A stretch of 64,000 nucleotides of DNA from Styela clava. Its lineage: Eukaryota > Chordata > Ascidiacea > Stolidobranchia > Styelidae. The position numbers and the translations under genes were made by a program. Each line of letters starts with the position of its first letter. The first letter of the stretch is position 1. Under the pieces are notes generated by a model. It saw only the letters and a list, made by a program, of their open reading frames with translations, ran no database searches and was not told the DNA's origin. The stretch lies in the NCBI RefSeq assembly GCF_964204865.1, contig NC_135250.1, positions 6,138,001 through 6,202,000 on the forward strand, read 5' to 3'. Shown in pieces: positions 11,628 through 21,803 of the stretch.

Positions 11628-13602
11628 TAAACGAGTGCAAATTTTGTCAAAAGAGGTATAATAATCAATTGCCAAATATATATTATGTGAAATAATACTA
11701 ATATGTACATACTATGATCCACTGTCGATTTCTTTTATAACGTTACATAATAAAATCCCATCAATTCTTGAGTGAATACTTCAGTACAACTTACACACGT
11801 ACACATTGTCGGAAAATCAGTTTGTTCCAGAACTATCCAAGACAGACCAACTTTCACTAATTAATCAATTCCGACTAAAACATTGTTATGTTATGTCAGA
11901 TATAGTCTTTTTAATAGCGTTACCAGCCTAATTCTACTGGTAGAATGATATACAAGTACAGTATACACACCTGGGAGTAAATATGGCGAATGTACTTTAA
12001 ATCTACAATCTACCACCGCCCATAAGCTTCGACTACTGGATTTCAACTGGTATTTGAATGCAGCGCTATTAAAAAAAAAGAGTTGATTTGGACGAACGAC
12101 CCATTACAAGTTTAGGTACCGGGATCAAATTTGTTACACGATATAAGAGCCAGTATAAAGTTGACGATTGACTCATAATTTGCGCACTGCTGATCCGATT
12201 TGCCCCAATGCCAGGTTCAGTTTGGATTACTTTTTGCAATTATTGTGGTTGCCAGATTATTGTGTTTTCAGTAAGTATCAGATTTCGAACGATCATGATT
12301 TAAAATTTGCAAACGTGGCGCCCAATATTACGACATTTTTAACTGGCATCTTGAGAACTAGTAATTACATGAAAAAGTGTTGTCGTATATGCTCAAGTAA
12401 GTAAATATACAAACATCTTAAAAGTCGAAACTACTCGTGTCAATATCAATAACTGAGTTACTCTGGTTAGATGTAAATTGAAAAGTATCAGCAAAGATTT
12501 CAATTTAATGGATATTGAAATGTTGAACTCGCGTAAAACAATAATAAATTATTTATGGCTATTCCGCAACAACTGCATGTTGAAAGCTCTTTGGATTGTA
12601 AGTGTTATGGCCGAAAAAGGAGTGCAACGGTATAAGTTAACGGTGGTATTCTAGATACTATAGAAAAGCATATAGATATAGTTTCTGAGACTACACTACT
12701 GAAAAGGTCAAGACATGGGTTAAAACTACTTATTATTTGTTTTGCAACGGGCAGAGTTTGAGAATGACTTTAAATTTACCAACACATCTTTTTTAAGACC
12801 GTATTGAGAATTTACATCGTTCAACCAATTGCCCCAAATGAAAGAATTCCTGCGTAATAGCTGATTATGGCTTGAAGGATGAGCAAGTATACATAGCAAT
12901 TCCATTCTCTGTAAACCACAATTTCAATTTGGGTTGGCTGTTTGCAGTTCTATTGCGTCACGAACAGCGTTTTGAGGTTTAGGGTAGCGTAATTAATATA
13001 AGTCAGTAGTGAAACGCGTATTACTTGATGCTAAATTAGTAAATTCACAATCGTTATAAATGCCGCTACTGCATTCGTCAACGGGGTCCGAATGCAGACG
13101 GGACTGCACCGTAAACAAATGGGCATGACGGGTGTCACGTACACGTCGACAAATTGAAAAAATTTTCAGCTCAATATTCTCTAGTCTGGAATGTAACCCA
13201 ACACCGACACAAAAATGTACGTTGATGAATTCGCGCATGTATACAAAATTCTGTGATGTATATTTAGTATAAATATAAAACCCACTGGAAGAAACATGTT
13301 TGGTTGTCGCATTTGTTGCGCGGAGCAGATCGCTGTTTTAGCTATAATAGGGTCGTATATGTATATGTGCGGAAAATTTGCATTGGGAAAATATTGGGTT
13401 TCACTCAGTAAGTGTCATAAGTGAATCGATAGTTTTAAATTATGATGGACATCACATCTTAAACTAATGACGTGGCTGATTCTATCTCAAGGTGCTAACA
13501 GTAAAACGGTATAATAATTTGAAGAACCACAAGTCCAGATCTCCAGTGAAGTTTTTTTTATTTTTACTTAAATCGTGTAAAAGATAATTTATTTGATTTC
13601 AG
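11628..13602. other. Intergenic DNA between USP copies 3 and 4
   Basis: No gene supported. Open frames at 12168-12404 (+) and 12993-13238 (-) lack recognisable motifs and splice context. TATAAATATAAA at 13268-13279 is followed by mixed-composition DNA and an acceptor (TTTGATTTCAG, ending 13602), a plausible promoter, first exon and intron arrangement for copy 4. Confidence 0.35.
13268..13279 (+). promoter_or_regulatory. Possible TATA box of USP copy 4
   Basis: TATAAATATAAA about 320 bases before the 3' splice site and 370 before the ATG of copy 4. It is compatible with a short untranslated first exon. Support is positional only. Confidence 0.25.
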
Positions 13603-13636
13603 CAGTGTAATAATTGTACAAGCTATATTTGAAAGC

Positions 13637-14167
13637 ATGTCACGACAAGAAGTTCAAGGAAAACAATTGGAAGGTTTGCGAGTCATGATTTGTGTTGATG
13701 GAAGCCATAATTCAGAAGTAGCTTTAGAACGCTACGCGGAAAAAATACACAAACCCGAAAATGAAGTCGTTCTGGTTCACGTTGCTGAATTCAATATCGC
13801 GCCTTCTCAACTTTTTCTTGGCGCAACACCACCTGTAGGAATCGGAATCACCTCACCGTCAGCTTCCACTGAGAGTGCAATTCGAGATTCTTTCGAAGAT
13901 GAGAAAAGAAGAACGAAAGCAATTGAGACCAAATTTCGTAAAAAATGCAAAGACCATGGAATCAAATTTTCTTTTCTGAGATTGACAGACAGTGGACAAG
14001 GAATAGGTCAAGCAATTGTAGAAGCAGCGATAAAACATGACGTACAATTCATCGTGACAGGAACCAGGGGTCGTGGAATAGTAAGAAGAACTATTCTTGG
14101 ATCTGTCAGTGAATATGTGTTGCACCATAGCCAAGTTCCAACGTTATTATGCCCCAAAGACTGTTAA
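13637..14167 (+). CDS. Universal stress protein (USP-A domain), copy 4
   Basis: The most divergent of the four, 176 residues. It has ICVDGS at the N terminus, a longer loop (about residues 52-78, with APSQLFLGATPPVGIGITSP), and a signature that changes from GCRG to GTRGRGIVRRTILGS; the spacing of the key glycines is kept. The C-terminal strand is QVPTLLCPK. ATG is preceded by a strong acceptor ending at 13602, 34 bases upstream. The divergence suggests the oldest branch of the local family or relaxed constraint. All nucleotide-binding residues I can identify remain. Confidence 0.92.
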   Translation: MSRQEVQGKQLEGLRVMICVDGSHNSEVALERYAEKIHKPENEVVLVHVAEFNIAPSQLFLGATPPVGIGITSPSASTESAIRDSFEDEKRRTKAIETKFRKKCKDHGIKFSFLRLTDSGQGIGQAIVEAAIKHDVQFIVTGTRGRGIVRRTILGSVSEYVLHHSQVPTLLCPKDC

Positions 14168-15192
14168 TTGAGAGAGATTGCGAAAACAACATTGATTTGA
14201 AACTTGCCATGGTAATTTTTTTTATGAATAACAAGTATATATTTGATTTTTAATTTTGCGCTGTCAGTGGTTGCGAATTTTTAACCACATTCGTGGATAT
14301 GAATATTAATGCTGGTGACCGTACATTTGAACCCATGTGTATATCCGCGGGTTCAATCTATATGCGGGTGCTAAAACCATGGGTTAGGGTTAGTATGGGT
14401 TCAAATATCCGTAAAACAAAAAAACTTCCCATAGGTGCAATAGTATACAGGTGCAAATGTCATGGGTTCAAATGTACATGGGTTCAAATGTAATGGAACC
14501 CTTAATGCTATAATGTTAATTCTGTGTATTATCCCGAAAAAGTGTTTAAACTATTGTAAATACTTTCATTCAGAAATATGAATTTGTAGTAAATATTTCT
14601 CGCGCTAACAATAATTATCGTGAAAAATATCGTTCACTCATTTAACTAATTTGATTACCGTAATTATAATAAAAAAAATTAACGTTTATATTTATATTTT
14701 TGGGTTTCGGTGTACCGAAGGTTGAGAATCTTCTGTACAGAAAATTAGAGTAACCAAGTACAGAAAACTAAGTGAACTTTTATAATAATAAAGGTAATAA
14801 GATTTATATTTCATATTGTCACTTTTGAGACCCAGAAATGATAAGTTGCTTTGCAGGAATTTTCATTGACGATATTCAAAACGATTGACTAAATTATGAA
14901 TGAAATAATTAGCACCAAATACATTATCAAAGACAAATCTTACAAAATATAAAACTATTACTTACATAAAACGACTCCATATAACAGCATAGTTCCCAAA
15001 CGAGAGATATACAACCAAGGAATGACAGTAACCATAAATGCAAAACAATACAAGCTGTAGACATTGAAGCATCATAATGTTATATCGAACAATTCGAAAT
15101 ACATTAAATAAAAGGGGACGAAATAAACGAGACTACAAAATTTATTCGTACCACAGTGCTATGGAAATTACTGCAATTCTAAACTCCTATAA
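14168..15192. other. Repeat-bearing intergenic DNA after the USP cluster
   Basis: No gene. From about 14290 to 14500 the sequence repeats phrases such as GGGTTCAAATGT and GCGGGTGCTAAA. Related phrases occur near 29270-29365, so this is a dispersed repeat; the open frame at 14293-14493 lies within it and is not considered a gene. Confidence 0.45.
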
Positions 15193-16462
15193 CAGCGTTT
15201 CCCAGCCTTTTTTGGTCGCGGACTATTTTCTCACCGGCGAAAGCCTTGGCGTACTCAACGTACGTTTATTGCAAATGTACTCTGCGTGAAGGAGTAATAA
15301 AACCAAACAGAACAAAATTTTAACGAATTTCCAAATCGGAAATTCGCCGAAATTGCGCGTTTGTTGATAGAGCCAACTTTTTTAGTGTATGAATGGCCTC
15401 TTCTGTCGCATAATATTCAATCCATGACAACGACGAAAATATAAAATATGTTTCTATTTTAATTTAGTTGTGTTCATGGTCACTCGCGGTTGCGTCGACT
15501 TATGACAAGATGAAAGCACTACTTCTCTAATGCCACGGCAATCTGCGAACATAATAATGTGAGAATATATTGCCCGATTATATTTAGTTTTGATACATAT
15601 TATTTGCGATCTTGCGAATTTGTTATTGCCGTTAGAAAAATTCTACTATCTGCTATAAATTTCCAAAAAGTACAACTTGATTTAGTATTTATTAAAAAAT
15701 ATAATTAAAGTATATTAGTAAATAAAAAATCGTAAAAAACAGTAAATAAAAAATGCGTGGAAAAGTGCCCGATTATATGTTGTTTAGATTCGTATTTTTG
15801 TGAATTCGACAAATCTGAGCTGTTTGTATAACACTTACGGCGCTCCAGTACTGTGCGTACCAATGTGGAGGCAGTAAAGCAAGAATGCTAAGGGAAAATG
15901 CCCTGATACGGATACTACAGTATAGCCCCCGAAATTTTGCGATTTGCAATGTCTAAAAAAGCGTTTTTAATCGGTCGAGAACCATCATAGAACTTAACTT
16001 ATGGTGTTTTCCGTTTTATTTTTAGTATTTTGTATTGCCGCTTTCAATTTAGGTTGCCACCATTGACACCTACCAGAAAAGAAAATTATTCCTCGTTGTT
16101 CGAGCTAGCGAGAAACGCCACTTAGATATCTATCGACGCGTTTGCCGACTCGTGTTTTCGTCGGAAATCCACAAGTGAGTTGTGAACTCCAATCGTTTGA
16201 CTAAGCGACGCGCAAGTGGTCTGTCGCGTCACCTGTTACCAAATTTTCGAATAGTAAATTGCTATTCTAATAGTTGAATATTCGAATATATGCCCAGCCC
16301 TAGTCAGTACCCAGTAATTATTGACTCGATTAATGGTATATGAATAAATTTGCTTTTTATATTTTATGTAAATTGTAACCTAAATCGTAACTTTGCTAAT
16401 GGTCAAGTTTCGCAAAAACGTTTGCGGCCCGCAGTGAATTTCTGGCTCGTCGCGGACTCTAA
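15193..16462. mobile_element. Degraded hAT-type non-autonomous element (second copy at 26868-27973)
   Basis: Starts CAGCGTTTCCCAGCC, then GGTCGCGGAC, matching in reverse orientation the end of the intact copy at 26868-27973. Similarity can be followed through the element to CCCGCAGTGAATTTCTGGCT near 16430-16450. The far terminal repeat and target duplication are not recognisable. Relative to the other copy it carries extra sequence at about 15836-16000 that begins with a GGCGCTCC-family end, i.e. a nested insertion. No transposase is visible. Confidence 0.6.
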
Positions 16463-16593
16463 AGATCACGCGAACTGCCGACAAATATTACATTTACCGA
16501 AGTGTGCTCGGTTGCTGGTAATTTAAGGACGAACTATGGTATTATGGGGAATAAAGATATATCTTGAAAACACTGTCTTAAAGAAAGTACTGA

Positions 16594-16822
16594 ATACGCT
16601 GAAGTAGATGTACCAAGATGGCGGACACGTAGTATGTGTACCAGGTTAGGCCATAATTTTAGGTACAAATATTAGGGTAGTCAGTCGGCTAGTTCCCGAA
16701 CTCGTAATAGCACTAAAATAAGAAAAATTGGAATAAAATCAGGGCCTAACCATAACCTGGTACATATATATATACTACGTTCCTGTGTCCGCCATCTTGG
16801 CACGCATACTCACGGAGCGCCC
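16594..16822. repeat. Inverted-repeat miniature element, GGCGCTCC family (long copy)
   Basis: The left side reads ACCAAGATGGCGGACAC then GTACCAGGTTAGGCC. The right side is the inverse: CCTAACCATAACCTGGTAC, then GTGTCCGCCATCTTGG and GGAGCGCCC. The arms are about 75 bases around an A-rich centre. Relatives occur at 10710, about 15840, 26505 and 45190. No open frame; it looks like a MITE. Exact ends and target duplication are uncertain. Confidence 0.7.
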
Positions 16823-17536
16823 ATTTCTGAACAAGAATGAGTGCAGGGCTGACAAGCCCACTCACGACGCGATCAGAAGTAGTATGTCCTTATTCACTTC
16901 TGACAACGTGGGTGTCTCCCTGAGACTTGTTTTAAACTTTTCTTCGTAGGTAAAATAAAATGTTCATACAGAAAAGTGCTCAAACGAAGCACTTGAACCA
17001 AATTCGAAACAAAGTTTGCTTGAGCTACGATCTATAATAAGTCACCTTATTGTCTTTTTTCAGTAAATACGATAAAACTGCCGTTACCTTTCTTCTTCTT
17101 CCCAAAATAGATATGCGAATTCTAAGTTAACCCACGCTACAAAATGGTTCGCCTTATGATAAAGATTATTGGCAAACCTCTCATCCAGAATAAATCTCGG
17201 AATTAAACGTTAGCCAACAAGAACGCCTTCAGAAAGGTCATCATCATATGAATATACCTCATGAGCTTCATTCCCAAACATATCATCCTATGTAAAACTA
17301 CCTTTTAGTCTTCAGTCAATGATAAATATTTTTACTGTTCCACTATCCAAAACTGCAAATCAAACAAAAATTCATTACTATGGAATGAGCAGTAGCAAAT
17401 TTACTTCAAGTTGGTCAGTTTACTGAAGGCACAAAATTATGAAAATAGGAATTTAAATTCAAAAAAGTGTAGCAAAAAGGCAGTGTTTTCGCTGATTTCA
17501 AAGAATTTACAATTCAAATTAATACATCAATAGGAT
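16823..17536. other. Intergenic DNA and 3' flank of Nup160
   Basis: No gene seen. The portion next to 17537 is presumably the Nup160 3' UTR; no unambiguous AATAAA on the minus strand is close to the stop codon. Confidence 0.35.
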
Positions 17537-20500
17537 TCATGATTGCATTGCAATTTCAGCTCTTTGCAATGAAGCCTGCACCATATCATCTGAAGTTGTC
17601 TCAGCAACATGAAGATATTCATCCAGTGTTTCATTTAAATGATGGAAAAGTTCATCAAATTCAGGTTGCACTCTTAATTCTTCTAGTACAGATAGCAATT
17701 GCTCTATTATAGTGTATGGAACCCAAGTTCCTCTCCTGAGATACGAAGTTTCGTCAAAGTCTGTTCCGACTTGAATTTTCGCCATTGTTATGAGTTCTAT
17801 TGCAAGTGATACTGCTTCTTCCAATCTATCAAAGCACACGAGTAATCTTAATAACTCCGGGGAATTTCGACCTTTGTATGTGTTTACGAACCAAGCAGGT
17901 AGCTTCGCACTTAATCCCAATAGAGATTTAGCTACTGCATAAAAGTACTGCGTACCACGACCTTCTGCATTTCCATGTCTTTCTAGATACACTTGGAGTA
18001 GTCGATACGCTGCATCTGCTGCGGTCCATTTTGCTGTGCTGCTTTTTCCACCTCTACAATGAACTTTTACAGTTTCGTTTTCCTGTAGCCATTCCCAACC
18101 TTCTGCCATTGCTCTATCATCAGCATAAGATAAGTAGACGCATTTCGAAGCGAGAGATGAAAACACAGTTGCAAGTGATAAGTTGAATTTGTTGCAAACT
18201 TTTATTGCGTCATCATAAAGTCCAGAATGGCATAGCAATCCTGAAATTTCAGATTCTGATACTAGTGGGCTCATTGCAGTTTGCATGGAATCTTTTGAAA
18301 CTTCTTGAAGTTTTAACTTCATTTCAACGAGAAGAACTTCCTTCTGAATATCAGGTATTTCGTGAATTATAACCTTTCGTTTTTGTTGCTCCGCCACTTC
18401 TCCATCATTTTGTCGCTTCGGAGAGCGATATCCTTCAGGTTTCTGTGAGGCTGCCTTCATATGATTTCCAATTGGGTGCAAAATCCAACGATTGTCGACA
18501 GCTGTTAAATGTAAGCAGTTTATACATGCAACATAACAGTCAATTTGTTTTTGCAAGCAGGCAATTATCTCTTCAGATGTAGACGGTGCGAACTCGCAAC
18601 TAATTCTGTACCCTTGTTCATACATAGCCGAAGAGGCTTTTCGGAAATTCTTCCTCTCGATGTGAAATGCGTATAAGAGATCATAGTAATTATGAGGAGA
18701 TGTCGCGAGATCCGTGCCTCTCGCACGATGCTCCAAAATGCTGACTAAATCGCCTTCTAATTCTCCATATTGGAATTCGACCAGTGTTTTGTATTTCTTA
18801 TGTTCACAAAGTGAGACAGCAAGAGTTCTCAAGCAATCTTTTCTATGATCAGGATCTGGGTTTAGTACTATTGCTTTCAGTGCATTACAATGCCGCTGTA
18901 GTAGGTTACTCTGTCGAAATATACTCGACCACAAAATGGACACATTCGGATCATGCTCTTGTGATTTTGCAACTTGAATGGCATGTTCTGCCAAAGTAAT
19001 CACTTGTTCAGGTAAATCTAATCTCTCAAATATCGGTAAAACTTTGGTATAATAGATAATTTCTTGAGCTGCTGGGTGGAAGTTTTCTTCATCTTCTTTC
19101 AGCAGTTTGTTAGCGAGATAATCCTCATTGCTAATCCCTGACGATGCCATGATAAAGGATTGAACGGCTTTATCAAAGTTTCCATTATGAAGATGACAGT
19201 GCGCTAGCATGTATCTTTGAGACTTTGTGCTCCAGTTGCACCAATCGCCAAGCTCTCGCTGGATGTATCTTTGAAGGACAGTGTAGTGTCCATGAGAGAG
19301 CAAAAAATCTAGCAGGGTGAGTGTAGGCCCAAGCGGCCACATAAGGTAAACGACAAAGTTGACAAAATTTGTAACCAATCCTGAATGTAGGATGTGAATA
19401 CCTTGTCCTTGTTGGTTCTGCAGATATGCTTGTAAGAGCTTACCTCCATCAGATGAAATAAAGAATTCAAGTACGGTTTGGTGTCCTTGCGCAAGTGTGG
19501 ATTTTGCCTCTCGGTCTATGCTAAGTGTTGAATCATGCACGGATAAAGTTTGCATGGTGCTTTCTAAAGTTGCCTGTGATATGTTTTGTGTTTGAACAGT
19601 AGATAACCAGAACATAGCTTGATAAGCTTGCACAAAACTAACAATTCGGAATCCTAATTGAGTGTCTCCTTCTTGTTGTATATGACCATCTTGCCTCTGT
19701 AGAGTTTCTAGCAATGAGGAAAGTACATAAAGCAGGATGGAGAGTTGGAAACGATTTTCAACATGTCGCATAATACAACGCGATATAAATTCAACCCCCA
19801 GTGACCCTGCTGGCCAAGATTGTAAATCTGGCATATCAAAATCGAATGCAAATTCTGAAGGGCTTAAGCAGAGCGTTAGCATTTTGACAGCAGACGAAAC
19901 ATCATTAATTTTGATGATAAGATTATCCCATGTGTCGTTTCCTGATGATTCTCTTACAGCACCCTGAATATCTGGCATCATATCTTCTATGACATCAGGT
20001 GGGGAATTGCCAGCCAAACATAAGCTCTGCTGTATTGACTCTACTAATTCCGCTCCTAAATAACTATGTAATTTTCCAAGGCTTTCCAATAATTGAGCTA
20101 AGTCATTGAGATTGGCATCTGTGCAATCGTCCGGCTGTAAAAATGTTCGAAAAATATCCGGATCAGATCCACGGCAAACAGCTTCAAGTGGTGAAACGGG
20201 GGCTAATATCATAAGATAACCTTTTTTGATGACGGATACAAGACTCTGTGAAGAACCGTGATTGATTATCAGCCCCAAAGAACGAGACACAACTTGCTGA
20301 TATTGAATTAGATCTTGATAAAATGAGTTCCACACTGAGACTTGCAAAGCATCCTCATCCATTTCTTCATCCGGAATTATTTCTTGAATCGCATTTTGAA
20401 TATGTGCGGCAACTCTTTCCTTCAATTCTTGTGGTTGGAGATACGCCATGTTCGATACGTTTGATCTCTGATGAATAGATAACGTTCGAGTCAATGCTAC

Positions 20501-21769
20501 AGGGCTGAATTTACCTGAGCTAAATATGTAATCCATGTAGGCCTCTCCGACATCCTGATATGGAAGAAGTGGAATTTCTAGAACTGGTGATGGGTGTGAA
20601 GCGACTTCATGCCATACACCTACATCAGCAGCACACACTGAAATAGAATCTACTTCTTCAGTATCACGCCACAAAGTAAATATTTTATTTGTTTCTGTTA
20701 AAAAATAATCAACCAGATGGCGGTGTGGTAGTCCTTGTGGTGAAAGGGAAGCAAAAACAACGGACAAAAAATTAGTTTCCAAAGTACCAGTGCTTGAATC
20801 CATTTTCACTTGAAATTGAAGGAATCCTGCTTGATCCGACATACAAATATATAAGCTTATCATTCCAACTTCGTTGACAACTCTTACTTTGAGATCCACA
20901 GCTTTCGATTTGTCACCATCATCTTGAAAATGTGCTGATAGGTCATAATTCACAAGCATATCATGGGTTTCAAAAGACCAAAGTCGCAGTTTACGGTCTT
21001 TACATGCTGCAACGACGTATGGGTGATTTTCAATCACGAGTATTGCAATATCAGAGATAGTTTCAGTGCCGGCTGCTTCACCCCATGGATTAATACCGGA
21101 CCATATTCGTGACATCCTTGACGCTTGGTAGATATTTGCAATAGTTGGAGGAGAGCGACTTGTCATGTTAACAAGCGCCATATTGCCTTGATTGGTTTTC
21201 AACGCAACAGCAGTGTATGGGTCACCTTTATCCGGAAGCATCGTTCTTACTGACCATTCTGTTACAAGTCCCTGAATTTTTTCGCCAAAATAGAAGTTTT
21301 CAAACTCATTTTCAAAATTGAAAGTCGCTAAATTTGAAAGTAAAGATGGATAACTGACCCCTGACTTTGGTCCAGATCGCCCAGTTGACAAAGTATCAAT
21401 TGACATACGATGAACTGCATGAAGAGTACAACAAGTGATGTATAAGCGATTTTTGAACAGCGATACATCAACTCCAGGTATTATTTTAGTTCCTTCGAAA
21501 CTGATGATAAAATGTGAAGAAAACAAATCCACATCGAGAGAATATTCAAAAATTTCCAGAGAATTTTTTTGAGTGCGCCAACAAATCACTCTCGTTGAAT
21601 CTTGCAATTGTAAGGTCACACCACCACCGGATTCAGGAAATGTAACATTCTCGGATGCATCGACTGGACCTTCTCCTTCAGGAACTGAAATTTCTTGAGC
21701 AGGTCTTTGCGAAAACTTTGAATGTATAGGAATTTCTTGAAGAAACAAGGCTGGATCCTTTATATCCAT
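17537..21769 (-). CDS. NUP160: Nucleoporin Nup160
   Basis: A 1410-residue protein in one uninterrupted reading frame; the human orthologue is 1436 residues, so it looks full length. Nup160 is a scaffold subunit of the Y-shaped Nup107-160 complex of the nuclear pore and is also found at kinetochores. The first ~500 residues read as beta-propeller (for example NRLYITCCTLHAVHRMSI near residue 107 and VVAACKDRKLRLWSFETHDM near 256), followed by a long alpha-helical solenoid. A pyrimidine-rich acceptor (TTTTTTCTTTTAG on the minus strand, AG at 21793-21792) lies 22 bases before the ATG, so only the leader is spliced. The absence of coding introns in a gene this long is unusual, since vertebrate NUP160 has dozens of exons. 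It has no frameshift and is not a decayed retrocopy. The small open frames on the other strand here are shadows. Confidence 0.93.
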   Translation of the reverse strand: MDIKDPALFLQEIPIHSKFSQRPAQEISVPEGEGPVDASENVTFPESGGGVTLQLQDSTRVICWRTQKNSLEIFEYSLDVDLFSSHFIISFEGTKIIPGVDVSLFKNRLYITCCTLHAVHRMSIDTLSTGRSGPKSGVSYPSLLSNLATFNFENEFENFYFGEKIQGLVTEWSVRTMLPDKGDPYTAVALKTNQGNMALVNMTSRSPPTIANIYQASRMSRIWSGINPWGEAAGTETISDIAILVIENHPYVVAACKDRKLRLWSFETHDMLVNYDLSAHFQDDGDKSKAVDLKVRVVNEVGMISLYICMSDQAGFLQFQVKMDSSTGTLETNFLSVVFASLSPQGLPHRHLVDYFLTETNKIFTLWRDTEEVDSISVCAADVGVWHEVASHPSPVLEIPLLPYQDVGEAYMDYIFSSGKFSPVALTRTLSIHQRSNVSNMAYLQPQELKERVAAHIQNAIQEIIPDEEMDEDALQVSVWNSFYQDLIQYQQVVSRSLGLIINHGSSQSLVSVIKKGYLMILAPVSPLEAVCRGSDPDIFRTFLQPDDCTDANLNDLAQLLESLGKLHSYLGAELVESIQQSLCLAGNSPPDVIEDMMPDIQGAVRESSGNDTWDNLIIKINDVSSAVKMLTLCLSPSEFAFDFDMPDLQSWPAGSLGVEFISRCIMRHVENRFQLSILLYVLSSLLETLQRQDGHIQQEGDTQLGFRIVSFVQAYQAMFWLSTVQTQNISQATLESTMQTLSVHDSTLSIDREAKSTLAQGHQTVLEFFISSDGGKLLQAYLQNQQGQGIHILHSGLVTNFVNFVVYLMWPLGPTLTLLDFLLSHGHYTVLQRYIQRELGDWCNWSTKSQRYMLAHCHLHNGNFDKAVQSFIMASSGISNEDYLANKLLKEDEENFHPAAQEIIYYTKVLPIFERLDLPEQVITLAEHAIQVAKSQEHDPNVSILWSSIFRQSNLLQRHCNALKAIVLNPDPDHRKDCLRTLAVSLCEHKKYKTLVEFQYGELEGDLVSILEHRARGTDLATSPHNYYDLLYAFHIERKNFRKASSAMYEQGYRISCEFAPSTSEEIIACLQKQIDCYVACINCLHLTAVDNRWILHPIGNHMKAASQKPEGYRSPKRQNDGEVAEQQKRKVIIHEIPDIQKEVLLVEMKLKLQEVSKDSMQTAMSPLVSESEISGLLCHSGLYDDAIKVCNKFNLSLATVFSSLASKCVYLSYADDRAMAEGWEWLQENETVKVHCRGGKSSTAKWTAADAAYRLLQVYLERHGNAEGRGTQYFYAVAKSLLGLSAKLPAWFVNTYKGRNSPELLRLLVCFDRLEEAVSLAIELITMAKIQVGTDFDETSYLRRGTWVPYTIIEQLLSVLEELRVQPEFDELFHHLNETLDEYLHVAETTSDDMVQASLQRAEIAMQS

Positions 21770-21790
21770 GATGTTATATTACAAACACTA

Positions 21791-21803
21791 TCTAAAAGAA
21801 AAA
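21791..21803 (-). promoter_or_regulatory. 3' splice acceptor before the Nup160 start codon
   Basis: On the minus strand a T-rich tract ends in TTTTAG (AG at 21793-21792), leaving a 22-base leader before ATG. It could be the end of a 5'-UTR intron or a spliced-leader acceptor. Confidence 0.5.

Noticed and set aside
14290..14500. tRNA-like GGTTCAA strings as a tRNA gene
   Set aside because: The string repeats many times without the A-box or a cloverleaf; it belongs to a dispersed repeat.
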